Positions 16,907-25,142 are shown, counted from the first letter of the stretch. The stretch: 64,000 bases of DNA from Streptomyces sp. NBC_01591 (GCF_035918155.1 NZ_CP109327.1:5022001-5086000); one strand, 5' to 3'. Notes: generated by a model not told the origin, from the sequence alone. Program-made: numbers and translations.

Positions 16907-18466
16907 ATGCGCGGCGACGAGGAGTGGGGCACCATCCCGGAGCTGGTCCGGGCGGCGGTGCGACGGTACGGGGACCGGGAGGCGGTCGTCGAGGGCCGCA
17001 CCCGGATCTCGTACGCCGAACTCGGCGATCGCGTGGAGCGGGCCGCCGCCGCGTGCATGGCCTCGGGCGTCGAACCGGGGGACCGGGTCGCGGTCTGGGC
17101 CCCGAACACCCTGGACTGGATCGTCTCCGCGCTGGGGGCGGTGACGGCCGGCGCGGTCCTCGTCCCCCTCAACACCCGCTTCAAGGGCACCGAAGCGGCG
17201 TACATCCTGCAACGCAGCCGGGCCAAACTCCTCTTCGTCACGGGCACCTTCCTCGGCACCTCGTACGTGGCGTCGCTGCGCCGGGCGGAAGCCGAACTCC
17301 CCCACCTGGAAAAGGTGGTGGTGCTGGCGGACGCCGCCCCCGACGACTACGTCACCTGGAAGGACTTCCTGGCGGCGGGGGAGGGGGTGTCCGGCGCGGC
17401 GGTACGGTCCCGCGCCGACGCGATCGCCTCCTCGGCCCCCTCCGACATCATCTACACCTCGGGCACCACGGGCCGGCCCAAGGGCGCCGTCATCACCCAC
17501 GCCCAGACCCTGCGCTGCTACGCGATCTGGAGCGAACTGGCGGATCTGCGCGAGGGCGACCGCTATCTGATCGTGAACCCGTTCTTCCACACCTTCGGCT
17601 ACAAGGCGGGCATCATCGCCTGCCTGATGCGGGGCGCGACGATGGTCCCGCAACCGGTCTTCAACGTGGACACGGTCCTGGCCAACATCGCCGCCGAACG
17701 CATCTCGGTCCTGCCCGGCCCGCCCACCCTCCACCAGTCCCTCCTGGACCACCCGGCACGCTCCGCCCACGACCTCTCCGCCCTCCGCCTGGTGGTGACG
17801 GGCGCGGCGGTGGTCCCCCTGAGACTGGTGGAACGCCTGCGCACGGAGCTCCACATCGCCACGGTCCTCACCGCGTACGGCCTCTCCGAGGCGAGCGGCA
17901 TCGTCACGATGTGCCGCCGCGGCGACCCGGCCGAGACGATCGCCTCGACGTCCGGCCGGGCGATCCCGGGCACCGAGATCTGCGTCCTGGCCGACCCCGG
18001 CTCGCCCGGCGAGGTCCTGGTCCGCGGCTTCAACGTGATGCAGGGCTACTTCGAGGACCCGGAGACCACGGCCGCCGCGATCACCCCCGACGGCTGGCTC
18101 CGCACCGGCGACGTGGGCGTCCTCGACGAGGCGGGCAACCTCCGGATCACCGACCGGATCAAGGACATGTTCATCGTCGGCGGCTTCAACGCGTACCCCG
18201 CCGAGATAGAGCAGCTCCTCGGCCTGCACCCGGACGTGGCCGACGTCGCGGTGATCGGCATCCCCGACCCCCGCCTCGGCGAGGTGGGCAAGGCGTATGC
18301 GGTGCGCCGGCCGGGCGCGACGGTGACGGCCGACGACCTGATCGCCTGGTCCCGCCGCGAGATGGCGAACTACAAGGTCCCGAGGTCGGTGGAGTTCGTA
18401 CCCGAACTGCCGCGCAACGCGAGCGGCAAGGTGGTGAAGGGGGAGCTGCGGGGGCGGGAGGCCTGA
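16907..18466 (+). CDS. Acyl-CoA synthetase, FadD3-like
   Basis: A 519-residue ATP-dependent acyl-CoA ligase. The AMP-binding P-loop I-I-Y-T-S-G-T-T-G-R-P-K-G-A is at about residues 182-195, the N-P-F-F-H-T-F-G-Y-K-A-G-I-I block near 225, T-A-Y-G-L-S-E-A-S-G near 325, G-W-L-R-T-G-D at about 396 and the catalytic C-terminal lysine in N-A-S-G-K-V-V-K. The F-G-Y-K-A-G and L-P-G-P-P-T blocks closely recall mycobacterial FadD3, which activates HIP, a steroid C/D-ring intermediate; whether the substrate is steroidal here is open. It is divergent from the thiolase set under a shared operator. Confidence 0.9.
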   Translation: MRGDEEWGTIPELVRAAVRRYGDREAVVEGRTRISYAELGDRVERAAAACMASGVEPGDRVAVWAPNTLDWIVSALGAVTAGAVLVPLNTRFKGTEAAYILQRSRAKLLFVTGTFLGTSYVASLRRAEAELPHLEKVVVLADAAPDDYVTWKDFLAAGEGVSGAAVRSRADAIASSAPSDIIYTSGTTGRPKGAVITHAQTLRCYAIWSELADLREGDRYLIVNPFFHTFGYKAGIIACLMRGATMVPQPVFNVDTVLANIAAERISVLPGPPTLHQSLLDHPARSAHDLSALRLVVTGAAVVPLRLVERLRTELHIATVLTAYGLSEASGIVTMCRRGDPAETIASTSGRAIPGTEICVLADPGSPGEVLVRGFNVMQGYFEDPETTAAAITPDGWLRTGDVGVLDEAGNLRITDRIKDMFIVGGFNAYPAEIEQLLGLHPDVADVAVIGIPDPRLGEVGKAYAVRRPGATVTADDLIAWSRREMANYKVPRSVEFVPELPRNASGKVVKGELRGREA

Positions 18467-18560
18467 CGCGCGTCAAGGGCTCGGCTGCCCCGTCATCCCT
18501 TCGGGTCGAGCTGGGGGAAGGGGGCGCCGGAATGCCCGATGCGTCGGTATGGTGATAGGT

Positions 18561-18836
18561 ATGGCAACCAAGAAGTACACGGTCACGCTGCCGGAGGAGC
18601 TCGCGGAGGAGATCCGCAGCGAGGTGGGTCCGGGGGCGTTCAGCGCGTATGTCACCCACGCCATAGAGCGCCAGCGCGAGCATGACCGGCTGGGGGAGCT
18701 GGTGGCGTGGATGGAGGAGAAGCACGGGCAGGTGACGGAGGCGGAACTGGCGGCGGCGGAGGCGGAGCGCCGCGAGATCGAGCGCTGGTTCGACGCTCAG
18801 GAGGCAGGCGCGAAGGCGCACAGGGACGCTGCCTGA
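18561..18836 (+). CDS. Ribbon-helix-helix-type antitoxin
   Basis: A 91-residue protein. Residues 4-40 (K-K-Y-T-V-T-L-P-E-E-L-A-E-E-I-R-S-E-V) fit a CopG-like ribbon-helix-helix DNA-binding fold with the beta strand V-T-L-P; the C-terminal half is a charged helix that would wrap the toxin. It overlaps the PIN-domain gene by one base (TGATG), the classical antitoxin-first arrangement. The ATG at 18561 was preferred to one at 18549 because the extra four residues are not part of the fold. It would bind its own promoter, though no clear palindrome was seen. Confidence 0.85.
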   Translation: MATKKYTVTLPEELAEEIRSEVGPGAFSAYVTHAIERQREHDRLGELVAWMEEKHGQVTEAELAAAEAERREIERWFDAQEAGAKAHRDAA

Positions 18837-19231
18837 TGGCGGGCGCCTGCTATGTGCTGGACTGCGAGGCGCTTTCGCGGGCTGCGCTCGGAGACCTGGA
18901 GATGAAGGCCAGACTCAAGGATGCGCACCGGGCGGGCGTCCGGGTCGTGACGAGCTCCATGACCCTCATCGAGGCCTATCACAGCAGGATCCGGCGACCG
19001 GAGTGGAACTGGGCGATGTCCCGGATCATCGTCGAGCCCGTGACCAAGAAGGTCGCGGACGAGGCGATCGGACTGCTGGCGGACACAGGTCTGCACGGCC
19101 ACAAGTACGCCATCGACGCGGCCCTCGCAGTGATCGCGGGGCGGCAGCAGGGCCGGGTGGTGGTCTTCACCTCGGACGAGGACGACATGGGGAAGCTGTG
19201 CGGGGCGGGGGTGCTCGTCCGGGAGCTGTAG
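18836..19231 (+). CDS. PIN-domain toxin (probable RNase)
   Basis: A 131-residue PIN-like protein, the toxin half of a VapBC-style pair. Acidic residues expected for metal binding are Asp9 in Y-V-L-D, the Glu of T-L-I-E-A-Y-H, the Asp of Y-A-I-D-A-A-L, and the Asp residues in F-T-S-D-E-D-D. PIN toxins cleave RNA with Mg2+; the target is not predictable. It shares a start/stop overlap with the antitoxin, which would keep synthesis coupled. A strong hairpin (19244-19276) follows. Confidence 0.85.
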   Translation: MAGACYVLDCEALSRAALGDLEMKARLKDAHRAGVRVVTSSMTLIEAYHSRIRRPEWNWAMSRIIVEPVTKKVADEAIGLLADTGLHGHKYAIDAALAVIAGRQQGRVVVFTSDEDDMGKLCGAGVLVREL

Positions 19232-19243
19232 CGGTGAACGCGC

Positions 19244-19276
19244 AGAGGGGCACGAGCCGATGGCTCGTGCCCCTCT
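19244..19276. terminator. Bidirectional terminator hairpin
   Basis: AGAGGGGCACGAGCC (19244-19258) pairs perfectly with GGCTCGTGCCCCTCT (19262-19276), three-base loop, between the toxin gene and the convergent afsS. Confidence 0.8.
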
Positions 19277-19364
19277 CCGGTTGTGCTGTACGCCCCCCGA
19301 CGTACAGCGACCGCGACGGCTCCCCCTCCGCGCCGCCGCGGCCGCTCTCCCCGTCGAGTGAGGT

Positions 19365-19574
19365 TCAGGCCTTCTCGGAACCCGCGTGGTTCTCCTGCGT
19401 CTTGAGCAGGTCCTTCGGCGTGCTGCCGGCGTGGTTCTCCAGGGTCGTGATGTCCTCGCTCGCGCTGCCGGCGTGGTTCTCCAGCGGCTTGACGGCGCCG
19501 CCGTTGCTCGGGCTGCCGGCGTGGTTCTCCTGAGTGGTCGCGGCACCGGTCTTCGGCTTCAATGCGTCGCTCAT
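19365..19574 (-). CDS. afsS: AfsS-family small repeat protein
   Basis: A 69-residue protein with four exact ENHAGS hexamers at residues 16-21, 32-37, 46-51 and 61-66, spaced 14-16 residues, each preceded by T/P-Q/L. AfsS, the small 'sigma-factor-like' activator of secondary metabolism, is encoded directly downstream of afsR in S. coelicolor and has repeated T-x-D-N-H-type motifs (recollection), so position and repeat design both support the call. GGGAG precedes the ATG by about nine bases. An 11-bp direct repeat and a strong hairpin lie upstream, between afsR and this gene. The biochemical action of AfsS is not settled. Confidence 0.8.
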   Translation of the reverse strand: MSDALKPKTGAATTQENHAGSPSNGGAVKPLENHAGSASEDITTLENHAGSTPKDLLKTQENHAGSEKA

Positions 19575-19613
19575 GCCTGTCAACTCCCAAAGTTCTTGCT
19601 TGCGTGGTCGGCG

Positions 19614-19655
19614 ATGCCCGTCCGGCTGCTCCCCCGTGGGCTGCCGGACGGGCAT
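19614..19655 (-). other. Hairpin in afsS leader
   Basis: ATGCCCGTCCGGC (19614-19626) pairs perfectly with GCCGGACGGGCAT (19643-19655). It lies about 40 bases before the afsS start with no T-run after it; it may be a leader structure or a terminator for afsR. A -10-like TAGGGT (19679-19684, minus strand) is just upstream. Confidence 0.55.
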
Positions 19656-19744
19656 ATCAGGGCCGTTCACCCTAGCGGTGTGGTCCCCCGTGCAACCCGC
19701 CTGCCCCCCGACACGACGGATCGATGGGCTTAAGACTGACGAGT

Positions 19745-19766
19745 GGCGATAAACGTTCGATGAACG
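19745..19766 (-). promoter_or_regulatory. AfsR/PhoP-type 11-bp direct repeats upstream of afsS
   Basis: On the minus strand CGTTCATCGAA is followed without a gap by CGTTTATCGCC, matching in 8 of the first 9 bases. This is the 11-bp-periodic repeat layout of SARP and PHO-box sites; AfsR and PhoP are known to bind the afsS promoter of S. coelicolor. A possible -10 (TCTTAA) lies 9 bases downstream. Confidence 0.65.
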
Positions 19767-19794
19767 CCGCCGGTTCTCTGCTGGTTCCGGCGTG

Positions 19795-22752
19795 TCAGGC
19801 GGCACTGGCCGGGGAGAGGAGGGCCCGGACCTTGTCCGCCTCCGCAGCTCCGAACTGTTCGTGGATGGCCAGTGCTTCGGTCCAGCATGCATGTGCCCGG
19901 TCGATCTGACCCAGGCGTTCGAGGGCGTGTCCCAGGGTGATCAGAACGTTTCCCCGCATCCATTCGCCTCCGATGACACGCAGAGCCAGTGCCTGCTCCG
20001 CGTGCTGAGCCGCCCGCGCGGGGCGCTCGTCGGCCAGGTGTGCCTCCGCCATCCGGAAATGGGTCGAGCCCTCCCAGAGGCGCTGGCGGTTGCCCTGGAA
20101 CACGCGCAGAGCCTCGTCGAGCTCCGCCAGGGCCTCGGTCGGCCTTCCGGCCTGAGTAAGCGCGATGCCCAGCGCGAAGCGACCGTTGGCCGTGCGGAGG
20201 CTGAGTCCCATTCCGTCGAAGATGGCTGTGCCCTGCTGGGCGAGCTCGACCGCGCTGGCCGTGCGGTCCATGTTCACGTGGATACGCGAGAGATTGCACA
20301 ACGCGGACGCCTCGCCGACCAGGTTTCCGTCCGCGCGGTAGCTGTCTATCGCCTGCTGCAGGAACTTCTCGCCCTCTTCGTACCGCCCCTGGTAGAACGC
20401 GATGATGCCGCGGTCGTTGGGGGCCCAGCATGCGGGGATCGGGTCCTCGGTGCTCCTGGCCAGATCCATCGCGTGCCCGGCCTCCTCGTCGGCCAGCGTG
20501 AAGCGGCCGGAGACGAGGTAGACGGTGGACAGCGAGGCACGGGCCCGTGCCTCGGACCGAGGGTCTGCGGCAGCCATCGCCGCGTCGCGCAGAGCCACGC
20601 CCGTGGTCTCGTACTGGCGGGAGTTCGCGCCCGACTCGGCAAGGTCCTTCGCCGCGCAGAGCAGGTCGACGGCACGCTGCAGCATTCCGCTCGACGCGCT
20701 CTGGTGGGCGCAGGCAAGCAGCGAATCAGCCTCGCTGTACAGCCAGTCCACCGCCTCGTGCCCGTCGGTGAACGCGAGCCCCGGGTGCTCGGTGGTCACC
20801 AGGTGGGCGACAGCGCGGTCCCCCGGCCGCTCCAGCGCGTACACCCCCGCCGCCGTCGCCAGGTAGAAGTCCAGCAGCCGTGACAGCGCCGACTCCCGTT
20901 CCTCCAGAGGCTCTTCGCCCCGCTCCGCGCAAGAACGCGCGTAGAGGCGCACCAGGTCGTGGTAGCGGTAGCGGCCGGGGGCCGCGGACTCCACGAGGCT
21001 GGTGTCCACCAGGGACTCCAGGAGGTCCTCGGCCGTGTGGGTCTCCAGGTTGAGCAGGGCCGCCGCGGCGGCCAGGGAGATGTCCGGGCCGTCCGCCAGG
21101 CCGAGGAGGCGGAAGGCGCGGGCCTGGGCGGGCTCCAGCTGGCCGTAGCCGAGCTCGAAGGTGGCCTTCACCGCGAGGTCGCCGGCCTGGAGTTCGTCCA
21201 GGCGGCGGCGTTCGTCGGCGAGCTTGGCGGCCAGGACGGAGACCGTCCAGGTGCGGCGGGCGGCCAGGCGGGAGGCGGCGATGCGGATGGCCAGGGGGAG
21301 GAAGCCGCAGGCCGCGACCACGTCCAGGGCGGCCTCACGCTCGGAGTTGATGCGCTCCTCGCCCACGATGCGGGTGAAGAGCTGGAGCGCCTCCTCGGGC
21401 GACATCACGTCCAGGTCGACCAGATGGGAACCGGCCAGGTCGACCATCCGGACGCGGCTGGTGATCAGCGCCGCGCAGCCCGCGGTGCCGGGGAGCAGGG
21501 GGCGGACCTGGGCCGCGTCGTGGGCGTTGTCGAGGAGGACCAGTATCCGGCGTCCGTCGAGCGTGGAGCGGTACAGCGCGGCGCGCTCGTCCAGGGAGTC
21601 GGGGATCGCCGAGTCCGCCGTGCCCAGCGCGCGCAGGAACGCGCCGAGGACCGTCTCCGGCTCCGCCGCCCGTGCGCCCGCGCCCTGGAGGTCCACGTAC
21701 AGCTGGCCGTCCGGGAAGTGCTGGCGCGCCTGGTGGGCGACGTGGACGGCGAGGGTCGTCTTGCCGACGCCGCCGATGCCGGCCAGCGCCGAGACGGCCA
21801 TCACCGAACCCTCGGCGGTCGCCAGCCGGTCGCCCAGTTCGCGTACGAAGGAGGCGCGGCCGGTGAAGTCCGGGACGGTGGCCGGGAGCTGGGCGGGGCG
21901 CACCGGGGCCGGGGCGGGAGCCGGTTCGTCCGCGGGGCGGGCGAGTTCCTCGTCGGCCCGCAGGATGCGCTGCTGGAGCTGGGCGAGCTCGGGGCGCGGG
22001 TCGACGCCCAGTTCGTCGGCGAGCAGCCGGCGGGTGTCGGCGTAGACGGCCAGCGCCTCGGCCTGGCGGCCGCTGCGGTACAGGGCGATCATCAGGAGCT
22101 CGCGCAGCCGTTCCCGCAGGGGGTGCGCGGCTGTGAGCGCGGTCAGTTCGGAGACCGCCTCCGCGTGGCAGCCGACCTCCAGATCCAGGTCGAGGCGGGT
22201 CTCGGTGAGCTGGAGCCGCCATTCCTCCAGGCGGGTGCGCTGGTTCTCGGCGTACGGTCCGGGCACGGAGGCCAGGACCTCGCCGTCCCACAGCCCGAGC
22301 GCCTTGTTGAGCAGGGTCCGGGCCTGGCAGCGGTCGCCGGACGCGCGGGCCTTGTCCGCGTCGGCCGCCAGCTCCTGGGCCACCGTCAGGTCGAGGGCGT
22401 CGTGGCCGGCCCGGATCGCGTACCCACCGGCGTCGCTGACCAGCGTCTGCGGGTCGAGGACCTTGCGGAGCCGGGAGGCGTACGTGCGTATGGCGGCGAG
22501 CGCCTGCGAGGGCGGCTCGTCGCCCCAGATCGCGTCGATGAGTTCCGAGGCGGTGGCCGTGCGGCCGCCGCGCAGCAGGAGTGCCGCCAGCAGGGCGCGC
22601 TGCTGCGGCGAACCGGACGACAGCGCTTCGCCGTCCCGCCATGCCCGTACCGGACCGAGTACGGAGAAGCGCAGATCGACGCCGCCCGCCGACCGCTGTT
22701 GTGGAGCGCGCTGCTCCGGAACACGCACGTGTGGCCCGATGTCACGGTCCAT
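19795..22752 (-). CDS. afsR: SARP-family regulator AfsR
   Basis: A 985-residue multidomain activator. The SARP winged-helix domain (about residues 27-120) and bacterial transcriptional activation domain (to about 280) are followed by an NB-ARC ATPase with Walker A G-I-G-G-V-G-K-T-T-L (about 335) and L-V-L-L-D-N-A, then C-terminal TPR helices. Length and order match AfsR (about 993 residues in S. coelicolor), the substrate of AfsK. The N-terminal R-V-P-E-Q-R segment also matches. The ATG has GGGGG upstream. The gene is followed by afsS; afsK lies about 7 kb away rather than next door. Confidence 0.93.
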   Translation of the reverse strand: MDRDIGPHVRVPEQRAPQQRSAGGVDLRFSVLGPVRAWRDGEALSSGSPQQRALLAALLLRGGRTATASELIDAIWGDEPPSQALAAIRTYASRLRKVLDPQTLVSDAGGYAIRAGHDALDLTVAQELAADADKARASGDRCQARTLLNKALGLWDGEVLASVPGPYAENQRTRLEEWRLQLTETRLDLDLEVGCHAEAVSELTALTAAHPLRERLRELLMIALYRSGRQAEALAVYADTRRLLADELGVDPRPELAQLQQRILRADEELARPADEPAPAPAPVRPAQLPATVPDFTGRASFVRELGDRLATAEGSVMAVSALAGIGGVGKTTLAVHVAHQARQHFPDGQLYVDLQGAGARAAEPETVLGAFLRALGTADSAIPDSLDERAALYRSTLDGRRILVLLDNAHDAAQVRPLLPGTAGCAALITSRVRMVDLAGSHLVDLDVMSPEEALQLFTRIVGEERINSEREAALDVVAACGFLPLAIRIAASRLAARRTWTVSVLAAKLADERRRLDELQAGDLAVKATFELGYGQLEPAQARAFRLLGLADGPDISLAAAAALLNLETHTAEDLLESLVDTSLVESAAPGRYRYHDLVRLYARSCAERGEEPLEERESALSRLLDFYLATAAGVYALERPGDRAVAHLVTTEHPGLAFTDGHEAVDWLYSEADSLLACAHQSASSGMLQRAVDLLCAAKDLAESGANSRQYETTGVALRDAAMAAADPRSEARARASLSTVYLVSGRFTLADEEAGHAMDLARSTEDPIPACWAPNDRGIIAFYQGRYEEGEKFLQQAIDSYRADGNLVGEASALCNLSRIHVNMDRTASAVELAQQGTAIFDGMGLSLRTANGRFALGIALTQAGRPTEALAELDEALRVFQGNRQRLWEGSTHFRMAEAHLADERPARAAQHAEQALALRVIGGEWMRGNVLITLGHALERLGQIDRAHACWTEALAIHEQFGAAEADKVRALLSPASAA

Positions 22753-22976
22753 TGCTGCCCCCTGCCCTGCTCGCCCCGCCTGTGCTGCCCATCGTGCTTG
22801 ATGCCGTCCGCCTGGATTGCCCGCCCATGCGCCGGTCCGGGGCGGGTGGATGCGGATTGCTCGGTACCGCTGGTATCGCGCTCAACAGTCTGCCTTGTCT
22901 TGGGTGGCACGTCAGCAGTGGGTGACTCTCTGCACAAGCCCTCGACAACGATTATCGAACGGGGTCCGGCCCGCAT

Positions 22977-22995
22977 AGCTGACGGTTCGTCAGAT
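22977..22995. promoter_or_regulatory. 19-bp operator, copy D
   Basis: AGCTGACGGTTCGTCAGAT has the full CTGAC-N5-GTCAG core, 10 bases before the amidohydrolase start. The spot overlaps the expected promoter. Confidence 0.75.
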
Positions 22996-23005
22996 CAGCG
23001 CTACG

Positions 23006-24247
23006 GTGGTGTATATGGAGACCTTCCCGAAGATCATCTCGGTGGACGACCACACGGTGGAGCCCGCTCATGTCTGGCGGGACCGGCTCCCGTCGAAGTA
23101 CCTCGACCGCGGCCCGCGGATCGTTCGCGCACCGCTCAAGGAAATGACCTTCATGGGTGGGAAGTTCGCGCCCGTGATGGGTGCGAAGGGCGACGACGGG
23201 CCGATCGGCGACTGGTGGGTGTACGAGGATCTGCACCGTCCGCTCACCCGGCTCGACACCGCGGTCGGCTACGACCGGGACGAGATCAAGCTGGAAGTCA
23301 TCACGTACGAGCAGATGCGTCCGGGTTCGTTCTCGGTCCCCGACCGGCTCGCCGACATGGACGTCAACCACGTCCAGTCCGCGCTCTGTTTCCCCACCTT
23401 CCCGCGCTTCTGCGGCCAGACCTTCACCGAAGCGAAGGACCGCGAGCTGGGGCTGCTCGGAGTGCGCGCGTACAACGACTGGATGGTCGAGGAGTGGTGC
23501 GGGCCCGAGGCGCACGGCCGGCTCATACCGCTCACCCTGATCCCGCTCTGGGACGCACGGCTGGCCGCGGACGAGGTCCGGCGGAACGCGGCGCGCGGCG
23601 TGCGCGCGGTGGCGTTCTCCGAGATACCCCCGCACCTCGGACTGCCCTCGATTCACACGGACGAGTGGGATCCGTTCCTGCGGGCCTGTGACGAGACGGG
23701 GACGGTGATCGCGATGCACATCGGCTCGTCCTCGAAGATGCCGTCCACCTCGGCCGACGCCCCGCCCGCCGTGGGGTCCACCATCACCTTCGCCAACTGC
23801 TGCTTCTCGATGGTCGACTGGCTGATGAGCGGCAAGTTCGAACGGTTCCCGAACCTCCGGATCATGTACGCGGAGGGACAGATCGGTTGGATCCCGTACA
23901 TCCTGGAACGCGCCGACGTGGTCTGGGAGGAGAACCGGGCCTGGGGCGGTGTCGCCGACAAGGTCCACCGCCCGCCGTCGGAGCTGTTCGCCGAGCACGT
24001 CTACGGGTGCTTCTTCGACGACGCCTTCGGGCTGAAGAACCTGGACGCGATCGGCGTCGGAAACGTCCTGTACGAGACGGACTACCCGCACTCCGACTCA
24101 ACCTGGCCCAAGTCGCGTGAGGTCGGCGAGGCGCAGATGGGGCATCTGGACGCCGATGTGGTGGACCGGATCGTGCGCCGCAACGCGATCGACCTGCTGG
24201 GGCTGACGGACGACGGGCTGTGGGCAGGGCCCGGCGGAGGTCAGTAG
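23006..24247 (+). CDS. Amidohydrolase 2 family (TIM-barrel) enzyme
   Basis: A 413-residue metal-dependent hydrolase or decarboxylase of the amidohydrolase-2 group. Seen features: I-I-S-V-D-D-H-T-V-E-P near residue 13 (the usual first metal site D-x-H), C-F-P-T-F-P-R-F-C-G around 130, I-A-M-H-I-G-S-S near 235 and Y-E-T-D-Y-P-H-S-D at about 355 containing the C-terminal metal-site Asp. Starts at 23006 (GTG), 23009 (GTG) and 23015 (ATG) are all possible; no ribosome site is clear, and with the operator and promoter so close a leaderless message is plausible. The operator links it to the acyl-CoA genes. Confidence 0.85.
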   Translation: MVYMETFPKIISVDDHTVEPAHVWRDRLPSKYLDRGPRIVRAPLKEMTFMGGKFAPVMGAKGDDGPIGDWWVYEDLHRPLTRLDTAVGYDRDEIKLEVITYEQMRPGSFSVPDRLADMDVNHVQSALCFPTFPRFCGQTFTEAKDRELGLLGVRAYNDWMVEEWCGPEAHGRLIPLTLIPLWDARLAADEVRRNAARGVRAVAFSEIPPHLGLPSIHTDEWDPFLRACDETGTVIAMHIGSSSKMPSTSADAPPAVGSTITFANCCFSMVDWLMSGKFERFPNLRIMYAEGQIGWIPYILERADVVWEENRAWGGVADKVHRPPSELFAEHVYGCFFDDAFGLKNLDAIGVGNVLYETDYPHSDSTWPKSREVGEAQMGHLDADVVDRIVRRNAIDLLGLTDDGLWAGPGGGQ

Positions 24248-24254
24248 AAGGTGT

Positions 24255-24295
24255 GGAAGAACGTGACACCCCGGGGTGGGGTGTCACGTTCTTCC
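24255..24295. terminator. Bidirectional terminator hairpin
   Basis: GGAAGAACGTGACACCCC (24255-24272) pairs perfectly with GGGGTGTCACGTTCTTCC (24278-24295), five-base loop, between convergent amidohydrolase and MerR genes. Confidence 0.9.
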
Positions 24296-24317
24296 GACCT
24301 CCAGGTGTTCCGGCGGG

Positions 24318-25142
24318 TCAGACCCTGGCGATCGGCTCCTGGAGCTCCGTCACCCACTCGTCCCGGTCCTCGGGGCACTCCAGGCTGATCTCCCGGGCGT
24401 AACCCGCGGACCGGTAGTCGTTGGCGTCGATCCAGCGGGCCAGGGTCTGGGCCGTCGGCAGCACGCTGTCCATCGAACCCCGGTGGACGATGGTCGCCGC
24501 CTCGAACGGGGGCAGTTCGACCACCGTGATCCCGGTGTCGCCCAGCGGGCCCACCGGGGCGGACACCGTGACGCCCGCGTGGACGACGACGCCGCCGCCT
24601 TCCGGGGCATCCTCGTAGTACGCGATCCCGGGGCCGCTCGGACTGACGCCCGCCCCGTCCAGCAACGGGAACAGCCGGTCGTACAGCGGGCCGATCACCG
24701 GAGTGATGTCCTCCGGCTCGTAGCTCGCCGCGGTGCCGGCCAGCTCGGCGACCCGTACCGCGGCAACATTCTTGACGACGACATCGTCCACAGACATGCG
24801 TCCCTCGCTCTCGATCGACCGGAGCCTCGCCTCGACCTGCGCCAGCCGTGCGGCCGCCGCCCTCATGGCCTCCTCCAGCTCCGCCTGGCGCAGCCGCAGC
24901 ATCCCGCGCAGCTCCTCCGGCCCCACCTGCTCGTCGAGGATGGCCTGCACCTGCTGGAGCGTGAAGCCGAGGTCCTTGAGGGCGATGATGCGGTTGAGGC
25001 GGGCGAGCTGGGCGGCCCCGTAGAAGCGGTAGCCGGTGGCGGGGTCGGTGCGGTCGGGGTGCAGCAGCCCGATGGCGTCGTAGTGACGCAGCATCCGGGC
25101 CGACACCCGTCCGTACCGGGCGAAGTCTCCGATGGTGAACAT
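24318..25142 (-). CDS. MerR-family regulator with GyrI-like effector domain
   Basis: A 274-residue regulator. Residues 1-70 are the MerR winged helix (MFTIGDFARYGRVSARMLRHY, then Y-R-F-Y-G-A-A-Q-L-A-R-L-N-R-I); residues 75-115 form the dimerisation coiled coil; about 120-274 is a GyrI-like/AraC effector-binding domain (AADTG-type beta repeat), as in drug-sensing MerR proteins such as BmrR. No metal-binding cysteines are seen, so a small organic ligand is likely. An inverted repeat just upstream (25162-25178) suits autoregulation. Target genes beyond itself are not evident; the cold-shock gene is adjacent but separately terminated. Confidence 0.9.
   Translation of the reverse strand: MFTIGDFARYGRVSARMLRHYDAIGLLHPDRTDPATGYRFYGAAQLARLNRIIALKDLGFTLQQVQAILDEQVGPEELRGMLRLRQAELEEAMRAAAARLAQVEARLRSIESEGRMSVDDVVVKNVAAVRVAELAGTAASYEPEDITPVIGPLYDRLFPLLDGAGVSPSGPGIAYYEDAPEGGGVVVHAGVTVSAPVGPLGDTGITVVELPPFEAATIVHRGSMDSVLPTAQTLARWIDANDYRSAGYAREISLECPEDRDEWVTELQEPIARV

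Noticed and set aside
19365..19574. A multi-core RiPP precursor because of the ENHAGS repeats
   Set aside because: Its place directly after afsR and the AfsS repeat design explain it better; no modifying enzymes are nearby.
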